DNA of 17,598 nucleotides from the NCBI GenBank assembly GCA_003024985.2, contig PXIH01S0001501.1. One strand, written 5' to 3'. The notes under the pieces are model-generated. The model worked only from the letters and a program-made list of their open reading frames with translations. It was not told the origin of the DNA and did no database searches. Position 1 is the stretch's first letter, and every line of letters starts with the position of its first letter. Below are positions 10,342-17,598 of the stretch, piece after piece. A program made the position numbers and the translations under genes. The stretch is from Euperipatoides rowelli (lineage: Eukaryota; Onychophora; Udeonychophora; Euonychophora; Peripatopsidae).

Positions 10342-10451
10342 AATCAAAAAAAAAAAAACTCAGGTTCCTGGAATGAAGGCCTTACACACGATTAGGTTTG
10401 GAGCGTTCATTCCAAAACTTAAGTCTAGGAATGACCGTGTGTACGAAGCTT

Positions 10452-10570
10452 TAACATTACAAATAAAAAAATATTCTAATAAAATTGCCGGTATTAAAAT
10501 TATTTTTACACAAAGTAAAACTATTAGCCTACTCTATTTCTATCTAAACATTACAAATAATAAAATATAA
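10452..10570. repeat. Tandem repeat resumes: paralogous empty site of the transposon
   Basis: After the element the sequence runs ACATTACAAATAA.... One repeat later (from 10507) comes TTACACAAAGTAAAACTATTA, GCCTACTCTATTTCTATCTAA, then ACATTACAAATAA without interruption. This equals the left flank (9630-9670) joined to the right flank (10454 on). Removing 782 bp gives a repeat period of about 92-94 bp. Confidence 0.75.
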
Positions 10571-11424
10571 ATTATTTATTTACTCCCCTTTCTCAGTCAC
10601 AATTTACAATCCATATTATGTCTTATAACAAATCTGATTTTTACAAATATAATTTCCCTTTTTTTTTTTTTTTTTTAATACAAATAAAATTTAAATCACA
10701 TTTCGAACAGAAATCTTATTACAATTTGGATAATGCTTTGGCCACTCATAGCAAATTCACACTCCTACATCACTTCCATATTCATCATCATTACTAGTTA
10801 TGATTATTTTGAATCCCCTATTTATTTGTTGTGGCCATTAGTCAGATCTCTATAAGAAAAACAGCTTTCATAAATGGTATTTGTAGATTAGGCCTAACTA
10901 TCACAATGTTGCTATTTAAAGAAAAAAAGTGGTTCCATTCCAAAGACAACTTTTGGTTAAAATTCAGTGACATTTGTTGGACATTCAAGTATTTCTTTTT
11001 AAAAGTGACATTCCATTTTTTTTTTTTAATGCAGCTATTGGATAAAACATTTATTATAGGCAACATGTATTTTTTGGGGCTAACTTCCATATGCAGTAGC
11101 ATTTTGCATTTTTTTTTAAAAAAAATTGAGAACACTTGACAGTTTTTTTTTTCCTCCTAGCAAAAAAATTAAATTTGCAGGCAGTTTTTATTTTTAGTGT
11201 GCCTGGAGACTATACTCTTTGCTCTCAATCTATCTACCTATATCTGTTAATTCATGCTAAATATATAGTAGCCTATATCTGAACTGAAATCCCCCACTTT
11301 TCTCCAAAGGCCACTATAGGCATTTTATTATGCTTTTGGCAGATTAAAAAAAAATTATTCAAAATTATAATTTTCAAAATTTATTTAAAAATTTGTAAGT
11401 CAAATCTTTTGAAATATATTTATA

Positions 11425-11444
11425 AATATGATTCATTTTTATAG
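11425..11444 (+). other. 3' splice acceptor of exon B
   Basis: The tract ends TTCATTTTTATAG, immediately before the frame GAA AAC GTA. The upstream 100 bases are A/T-rich with stops in all frames. The phase matches exon A's donor. Confidence 0.75.
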
Positions 11445-12055
11445 GAAAACGTAATCCAAGTGCCTAAGGCTTCTGGGGATAGTGACATTGAAATATCAAC
11501 TGAATTACCTGTTGAATCTGAATCTTCCCAAACTACTGCCATTTTAGAAGGTTTAAAAGTAACAGTATCTCATTCACCGCCTAAACCTCATGATGAACTT
11601 GAAAATATTAATCAATATCATAATGATATTGAAACATGCTTAGAACATTCAGGAGAGGAAAAAACACACACAAAAGTAGAAACCCTTATCACATTAGAAC
11701 GTCCCCCATCTGTAGTTAATGCTGAACCCGATAAAGAAGTTATAGAGAATGCCTTACAAAACTTTGCAACTAAAGTTGAAGTTGTTCTACAGCCCTCACC
11801 ACCAACTCAGGAAATTCACAATGTTGTAGAGAAAAATGAGGAAGAACTTATTGCTCAATTAGCCACACAATTATCTGAGCAAACTATTAGTGAGGGAGTA
11901 AGCCAGGAAAAATCTAAAATAAAGGCCAAAGTAACAGATAAACAAAATGCTAGTAGTAAAACATTGATCACGTTCACATGGGAACAAGAAGGTTCCGAAG
12001 TTTTTCTTAGTGGTTCTTTCAATAACTGGGATGAACTTATTGCCATGGAACTGAG
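11445..12055 (+). CDS. Internal exon B: acidic linker plus start of an AMPK-beta-like carbohydrate-binding module (CBM48), partial
   Basis: Seen: after the acceptor ATAG (11441-11444) the frame GAA AAC GTA ATC is open for 203 codons plus two bases, to donor GTAATT at 12056. It enters in phase 0, matching exon A, and leaves with a split AG-N codon (Arg or Ser). Residues 1 to ~170 are an acidic, Ser/Thr/Pro/Glu-rich linker with one likely helix (EEELIAQLATQLSEQ). From 11958 the chain reads TLITFTWEQEGSEVFLSG then SFNNWDELIAM, closely matching the first strands of the AMPK beta glycogen-binding domain. Known: in AMPK beta the Trp of SFNNW is Trp100, a sugar contact; the other contacts (Lys126, Trp133, Leu146, Asn150) lie further on, here in an unseen exon. 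The position of the AMPK beta Ser108 phosphosite appears to be Leu. Inference: a glycogen- or glucan-binding protein other than a standard AMPK beta subunit, whose N-terminus is much shorter. The in-frame GTG at 11460 is not a start. Confidence 0.85.
11958..12055 (+). other. N-terminal third of a CBM48/AMPK1_CBM glycogen-binding domain
   Basis: The residues KTLITFTWEQEGSEVF and LSGSFNNWDELIAMEL align with AMPK beta (VFRW-x4-EVYLSGSFNNW). The hallmark GSFNNW turn and the preceding beta strand are intact. The C-terminal strands, including the Y-x-YKF-x-VDG segment, are absent because the intron at 12056 interrupts the domain. Confidence 0.85.
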
Positions 12056-12061
12056 GTAATT
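12056..12061 (+). other. 5' splice donor of exon B
   Basis: GAG|GTAATT. Without splicing the frame hits TAA at 12057-12059, one codon later and inside the CBM48 domain. Splicing here is needed for a complete domain. Confidence 0.75.
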
Positions 12062-14519
12062 ATACAATTTTAAGCTCCCTGGAGAGATTTTGAAATTAGT
12101 TTTATCTCTTCAGAAAGTTTAAAACTTAGACAAATAAGGATTAAGCTAACATACTAATACGAAAAATTATTGGTTTGATCTCATTTTTGCTAATCGTTAC
12201 TAACATTTTGACATTTTTGCTATAAATTTAATCTGAATGATAAACATTGAATTTCTACAGCTGATTTTCATGAATTTGATTTAACCTTTATTTATTTAAT
12301 GTTCAAATTATAATTAACCAGATGTAATCAAGTTTAATATATATTTTTTGTCGTGTGTAATATATTGAAAGAAATTCTCATGAATAATGTAATGGAAATA
12401 GTTATTTTTAACTATTGAGAAACTTGTAACATGGCTGCCACTAAAACATTTCAATTTTTCAAGATTTAAATTGTAATTTTGTTTATTAATTATATTGCAT
12501 AATTACTACAACAATTTAGCTCTCAATGCTGCACAATTCACTAATTACTACAAATCCAAACAGCTAAAAACTATATTCCACCATTTTTAATGAATATAGG
12601 AAAAAAAAAAAGATTGCATATTAATTAAATAAAATCTTAATATTTCAGATAATCACATTCACATAGTTAGAGGTGGTTATGGCCAACAAGGCCATGGCTT
12701 AGGGCCCGGAATTTAAGAAAGTCCTGACAGCCACTGAGTCCAATGATGGAAATTTCAAATGTTGAATTATTTTAATTAATAGACTAATAAATATTGCAGA
12801 ATAAATATTTTTATTTTTAATTGCAAACTTTGTATTTAAAACTATCATTATATTCAAAATTCTTCACTCTCTCCCACTACTGTATCTTGGGACATTCCCC
12901 TCACCAATGCACGGTGTTTATGCTCTGATCTACTTCTTCCATATCTATATGTTATTACGTGAAAGGAAAACTTTGTGCCCCTTTTTAAACATAATGTGCG
13001 CACGGAGGAGTGTGAGATTTGGCGGAGTTAAAGTTTATATGGAGAAGGAGTGCAGAAAGCTAAAATTTATATATATGTTACAAATACATTAAATTAAAAC
13101 ATTCATTGTTTACGTTGTGGCTGCTTTTATGAATGTGATACAAATGGCGAGTGAATGAAATTTTCTTATTTTATTTATTTTATCTTCTCTTATAAGTTAT
13201 TGGTCGAATTTCGACCACTGGATTACTAGTTCTATTTATTGAAGCCGCGCTGGACTATTGCGATTGTTCAATCTTCACACAGTATTGCCGTGATTGTGAA
13301 AGTAGTTCCCTACTTATTTTTCTTCCTGATTTATACAAACTTTAGTTTATCATTCCTTAAATCACTTTTGCATGGATAGTTAATTTCATATTATGCAGTT
13401 TTAAAATGTCTTCAGATATCATAATTGGCTATCGATTAAAATTTAGAGGAATTATGCAAGCAATTCTTTGTTGAGTTCTTAAAAACAATTTTGAAATTAT
13501 CACATCAAGCTGTAATAGGGGACAATAAAGTTTTAAAAAAAATCTTTAAAACCTTTTTATTAACACCTCTGCTGGATCATCTGATTATTATCAGCTTGCT
13601 GTATTCAAATATCCCCACAAGCTCCTAAATGTCTGTCAAGCTCACTAAAACTAGTTTTTTTTTTTTGCAAATTCAATAGTTTGAATTTTTTTGTTTATTT
13701 ATAAGCATGACAGACTTCATCTTAGTTCTAACCAGTTGCCCAACCACCATAATCACAAATCTCCATCTGTGAGGAGTAACAGTTTATTTAAAAAACAAAA
13801 CAAATGATTGCAAATTCAGTAGATGTTAAAAAGTTTGTAAAATAAATTGATGTCTAGAAATAAGCATAATAGGGAAAATTATTAGTAAATGATTGCAAAA
13901 TGTCTGCAGTGTATCAATACTTAGCCTACAGTGAACTTTTTTTATAAGTGTTTACTTTTATATTTTAATAGCAATAACATTTTAATAATATAATTGATCT
14001 ATAATAAGGCTTAACAGTCACAAATCTGGCATAAAAAGTTTATTAATGTTATCTACAGTACAACATATATGATTCTAAAATAAATTTATCCGAGGTATAT
14101 TCTATAAAAAATGAGGTCCTTATAATGAAGTGGCCTAAGTCAAAATAGGTTGAATTGCCACTGAACATATTGACTTTAGTTCAATATATACCCAACATTA
14201 GTTATTAAGCAGAGGTGGAATGAAACATTTGGAGTCTCTGGAATATTTCCTCTTGGTGAAAGGGGGATAGATAACCATATATTGACCAGATAAAACCTAA
14301 ATCTGTTTAGACTAGTCTAATATTTATTGTTGTTAGTGAGTTTTATTGAAATTTGCGCGAATAATATTGGATAATTCCAGACGTGACTAAATAATAAATG
14401 AAAAATTAAATTTGTTATATATTTTTATATAGAAAAATCTTAGAAATTATGGTATTTATGATATACTCTATTTTGAGTTAAGAGTTTTCATTTTTAAAAA
14501 TAATGTTGATTAATTGCAA

Positions 14520-14734
14520 TGTGATTGACACGATAGCAAAGGACATATTTTTAAGACGATTAATAAAATTTAAAAATCTGCTCTGTTAATATACATGGAT
14601 TCAAGTGTTTTATTTTGCTAGGATGACTACTATGTTTAAAAAATATTAAAACGTTATTTTAGCTTGCATTTAACGCGCTGAAAATAAGATAACCTGTTAA
14701 GACTTACACAACAATTTTTTTGTGATTGACACGA
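14520..14734 (+). repeat. Two identical 14-mers TGTGATTGACACGA
   Basis: Found at 14520-14533 and 14721-14734, 201 bp apart in the same orientation. Flanks do not match beyond a few bases. A repeated GC-containing 14-mer is unexpected in this A/T-rich stretch; it may be a residue of a larger decayed duplication. Confidence 0.6.
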
Positions 14735-16148
14735 CCCTATTCAAATGAGAAAATTTATTCAGAGAAAGTTTTACATAAAACATCTATAAAAAAACTAATA
14801 TGAAACAAAATTAATAAAAAAAATTAAATTATAGTTTACAATAATTTTACTCCTAAGTTATATTATCCAAATGAGCAATAAAAATAACAATTTGTTCACT
14901 TTACTGTGGAATTAGCCATTGCTTCTATCATACCAAATGTTGAACCTTCTAATGTGTACTTGTTTCTTTTTAAAGCGGTTAAGATTTAATCAAAAAGACA
15001 GCTCTAATGATTTAGAAGTATCTGCCAAGAAAACTTCCATATGGGTTACCTAAACCAACAGTCGCTGATTGGTAAACAGCTGGGCTGAAGGGAATAATGT
15101 AAAAATTATCAAAGGTTTATTCCACTTGATTATCATTAGGATAGAGGTGTAGTTATTTATTCTTATTAGGAGTTAGGGTTCAGTGTTGGGTAAAGGCTAG
15201 GACTGTACATCAAAAATAAGGTTGCTGATCCATTTAGTTATGTGCCGCGCAGACAAAAATATTGTTTCTTTTTTTTTTTTTAGTAAACCATGCAGATATT
15301 GTTCACTCTGCAGACAGTTAAGGATTGATGTTTTTATTTCATGCAGGTTTCAATTAAATTTTTTTTTTTTATAATACAGCACATCTTTAAAATTTTTTTT
15401 TTTTTTAAAAAGGTCTATAGTATAATACTGTAATGTGTCGAAATATTACCTTAAAATCAAATCAAAAAAATTAAGTACTCTAAAATATGCTGGCAAAATT
15501 ATATTTTGATATCCTCGGGATTTCAAAACGAAGTTCTAACACCAATCATTGTATCTAAAGCGTTCCAAACCGCTCTGTTCGAATAGCAATACAATGGATT
15601 TTTTTTTTCTTCAAACTTTCATAACAGTGGTATATCTATAATGATAATTGTGCAACTCTACACAAAAATGTTTTAAAACTTCAAATTTTAGTTATTAGAT
15701 AAAAACATTAAGCCAAAAATAAGTTGGTTTAAGAAAATGTAAGTTTTTGTTTTATTATTCATTATGGTTTGATTATTCTGTAGTATTACTGTACGTTTAA
15801 TTTAAAACTCAATTTATATAATATTTAAAACATATTTGTATTACGGTCATTTGGCATCACAAATCATTACATACAGTAGGTAAAAAAAATTGACATACGT
15901 AATAGTCAAAATAAAATTTTAATGAAAAAAATAAAACTAGTTTGGTTAGATTTCTGATGTTTTGAATTTTTGCAATGTTATCTTTCATATATCATTTTAG
16001 TGTTAAACAGTCACCCCTCCCTATAATTTCTTTCAGATTTATAAAAATTATACTAATATAAAGTTTAGATCTTTAATATATTTTTATGTATGCCAAGGTT
16101 TTTTTTGCCAATAGACTATCCATAATTATGTGGTAGAATGGGTAGGCA

Positions 16149-16328
16149 CCCCCCCCCCCTGGGAAAATGAGACAAACCAAAAATGTAGGTATTTAATATA
16201 AAGTTGCAAAAGGGAAGTATTGAGTCGCCCCCCCCCCCCTCCCCCTGGAAAAATTAGATTAAAAAATATAGGTATTCAATGTAAAGCTGGCATTCATTAA
16301 TAATATTCCAAGTGGAAGTATCCAAACG
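16149..16328. repeat. Tandem duplication headed by poly-C runs
   Basis: Copy 1 (16149-16227) starts with C11 then TGGGAAAATGAGA, AAAAATGTAGGTATTTAATA and AAGGGAAGTAT. Copy 2 (16228-16328) starts with C12-T-C5 then TGGAAAAATTAGA, AAAAATATAGGTATTCAATG and AGTGGAAGTAT. A third head CCCCCTCCCCCTG occurs at 16399-16411 without an obvious body. The copies are about 75-80% alike by eye, with a ~20 bp insertion in copy 2. Confidence 0.75.
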
Positions 16329-16385
16329 TTCATATAAAAAACAGCTTATCAAAACATTCATACAAAAAAAAAACTTATCAAAATA
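16329..16385. repeat. 28-29 bp tandem duplication
   Basis: TTCATATAAAAAACAGCTTA followed by TCAAAACA is repeated as TTCATACAAAAAAAAAACTT followed by ATCAAAATA. It lies directly after the second poly-C unit and just before a short TA run (16383-16396). Confidence 0.7.
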
Positions 16386-17598
16386 TATATATATTATTCC
16401 CCCTCCCCCTGCATTTTTGCTGATGATGCCCATGCGTGGTAGGTTAACTGCCCATGCAGTTAATTTAAACATGATGTAAAATTTATTTATATGTCATAAC
16501 ATTACAGTTTATGTTAATTAATTTTACATTTTCCTTATGTTGTACACAGAATATAAAAATAGGAACATTTTTTTCCTCAGAAGTTTAGAATATATACTGT
16601 AATTGCTTTAAATTGTATTGACATATAGGATGCTTCTAACATTTTACACATTGCCATTTTTTTTTTGTATTGGGGGATGGGGTGCAATAAAATCAGTAGG
16701 TCTATAGTGTAATTTATGAAGTGACATTTAGAAAAATGTGAATAGATGGCATTTTAAAAATGTACCACAAAAAAACAAAAAAAATACCTCGACGTTATGT
16801 ATATAATGACGGTCTAAAAAAAAAATTTCTATCTAGTTTAAAGAAATTTAACATTTTATTTTTCTTCTCTTCAAATTAATTTTTACCATAGTATTTTTTT
16901 CATAATTCTCTTTTCTTAAGAAATCTTCATTTGTAAGTTAATTAAATGTTTTTTGCTTAAATCTATATACTGTATATGGAAGTTTGGATGCAACAATGCA
17001 ATAAGTAATCTGCTAATCAATGGTTTTTTTTTTTATGGTTTTTAATAAAAAATTTTAACATAGCTTTTCACTCCTAGCAATTTATTGCAATCTCATCAGC
17101 TTAATTGGATAAAACTCAAAAGTAACGGTAGAGAGACTATTGACATTCCCAACAAGAATATACAATTTCACCCACATAATTTTCTGTCATTATCCTAATG
17201 TGTTAGAAACCGAATTATATTTCTTTAAAAGTCATTACAGACAATGAAGTATTAACTTTGGCATCACATCCCACTGGAAATAATCTTGTAAAAATGGCCT
17301 TTGGTGATTTGAAGACTTTATTTATTTATTATTCATCCAAAAAATTACATTTTTAGGTAAGGTCTTATTACGAAATATGACAAAACAACATACAAAATAA
17401 GACACTAACTTTCTGGTGAAGAGGGAAATATTTTCTTATTTATTGATAACTACATTTTTAAAATGAATTTCTAATCTATAGTGTTCATTTTGTTATCACC
17501 ATGAATCGATGATTTTTAATTTGGTGGTATGCCAGGCCGCTCATCATCCCAATACCTGACCCTTTATCTACATGCACTGTATCAATCAAAAGATAAAA

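Larger units (their letters stand above)
9670..10451. mobile_element. Non-autonomous DNA transposon (MITE-like, ~782 bp) with terminal inverted repeats
   Basis: Left end AAGCTTAGTACACACGG... (9670 to ~9718) is matched by the reverse complement of the right end (~10400-10451), AAGCTTCGTACACACGG.... Both continue into AAGTTTTGGAATGA and GCTCC, giving about 45-50 bp of imperfect inverted repeat. The ends sit between TA (9668-9669) and TA (10452-10453); TAA duplications are equally possible because AAGCTT is itself palindromic. The 17-mer GTACACACGGTCATTCC occurs at 9750-9766 and, inverted, at 10428-10444. A variant GTACGCACGGTC lies near 10274. Repeated subterminal words like these are typical transposase-binding sites. 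A TA or TAA target and two facing ORF remnants would suit a PIF/Harbinger-type derivative, but the family is my inference. Confidence 0.8.
4116..11444 (+). other. Large intron between exons A and B
   Basis: 7.3 kb with matching phase 0 at both ends, so a direct A-to-B join is possible (reading ...FEVPVQS|ENVIQVPKAS...). Extra small exons cannot be excluded. From 4160 to about 7070 I see only A/T-rich DNA with T runs, an ACCGTA/ACGGTA-type word at several sites, and a few less A/T-rich patches (e.g. 4640-4870). 7150-8300 is unremarkable. A short CA run lies at 8588-8599. Later structure is listed separately: the minus-strand island, the tandem repeats and the transposon. From 10560 to 11440 there is poly-T/poly-A-rich DNA whose short frames are open on both strands and not convincing. 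Confidence 0.65.
12056..17598 (+). other. Intron after exon B, possibly running past the window
   Basis: I searched for the rest of the CBM48 domain (a Y-x-YKF-x-VDG-x-W segment after an AG) and found none. Notable patches are a GC-rich stretch at 12672-12712 (GGCCAACAAGGCCATGG, GGGCCCGG) that looks like repeat debris, and a somewhat GC-richer region at 12860-13320 with a 61-codon frame (12907-13092) without recognisable residues. It includes a 15-nt palindrome GGTCGAATTTCGACC at 13202-13216. A TTAGGAGTTAGGGTTCAG-like patch lies at 15166-15205. Poly-C duplications occur near 16150-16410. The remainder is A/T-rich with homopolymers, and the last 100 bases are less A/T-rich. Confidence 0.55.

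Noticed and set aside
10244-10570. 108-codon plus-strand frame
   Set aside because: It runs from the transposon's right arm through its inverted end into the tandem repeat, so it is a chance frame across unrelated pieces.
10831-11139. About 100-codon frames open on both strands
   Set aside because: Phe/Lys-rich translations of T and A runs; simultaneous openness on both strands reflects composition.
12222-12245. Possible YKF segment of the CBM48 domain (C-TATAAATTTAAT)
   Set aside because: An in-frame TGA lies just upstream, no acceptor in the required phase is present, and the following residues do not match VDG.
12907-13092. 61-codon ATG frame in a GC-richer region
   Set aside because: No motif, no flanking splice or polyadenylation logic, and mixed hydrophobic/basic composition. 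Insufficient for a gene call.
16254-16472. 72-codon minus-strand frame
   Set aside because: It spans the tandem duplications and a poly-G stretch, so its openness comes from the repeats.
17241-17360. Exon-like stretch after ATTACAG with a frame reading NEVLTLASHPTGNNLVKMAF
   Set aside because: The phase required by exon B's split codon hits a TGA after two codons, and the open frame does not resemble CBM48.
1-17598. tRNA, rRNA, CRISPR arrays, bacterial promoters or terminators
   Set aside because: I saw no B-box-like GGTTCGAATCC core, no spaced identical repeats and no operon structure. T-runs here are ordinary A/T-rich intron sequence.

Overview
This window looks like animal nuclear DNA, mostly intron. 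It is very A+T-rich (roughly three quarters by eye), gene-poor, and full of homopolymer runs and decayed repeats. I see no bacterial operon structure, tRNA, rRNA or CRISPR array. Two plus-strand stretches (3699-4115 and 11445-12055) have protein-like composition. Both are bounded by AG acceptors and GT donors and both stay open in a single frame. Many introns and spacers carry the words TAGGCCTA/TAGCCTA and TACAGTA/TACTGTA. I associate such words with invertebrate deuterostome genomes such as echinoderms, and also with some fish, but this is only a weak taxonomic hint.

Gene: the two exons fit together phase 0 to phase 0 and give 342 internal residues plus two bases of a split codon. The first part is acidic, Pro/Gln-rich and presumably disordered, and contains about six copies of a 9-residue VEQPQDKQN-type repeat encoded by a 27-bp minisatellite. 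The second part is a long acidic linker, then the first third of a carbohydrate-binding module like that of AMP-kinase beta subunits (CBM48/AMPK1_CBM, with SGSFNNW). The domain is cut by an intron at 12056, and I could not find its continuation in the remaining 5.5 kb. The start, the end and any flanking exons lie outside the window.

Layout: 1-3698 is upstream intron with an inverted pair of 33-37 bp repeats, a 12-bp hairpin and a G-run/C-run hairpin. 3699-4115 is exon A. 4116-11444 is a 7.3-kb intron (unless small exons were missed). It holds a GAGCC-rich repeat cluster, a higher-GC island with degenerate minus-strand coding-like frames (8870-9162), and a roughly 782-bp DNA transposon (9670-10451). 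The transposon has terminal inverted repeats and two facing short ORF remnants. It sits inside a short tandem repeat whose next copy preserves the uninterrupted target. 11445-12055 is exon B. 12056-17598 is downstream intron or beyond, with poly-C tandem duplications near 16.2 kb and scattered small repeats.

I found no multi-gene system. The best leads are the repeat-bearing CBM48 protein and the transposon with its paralogous empty site.
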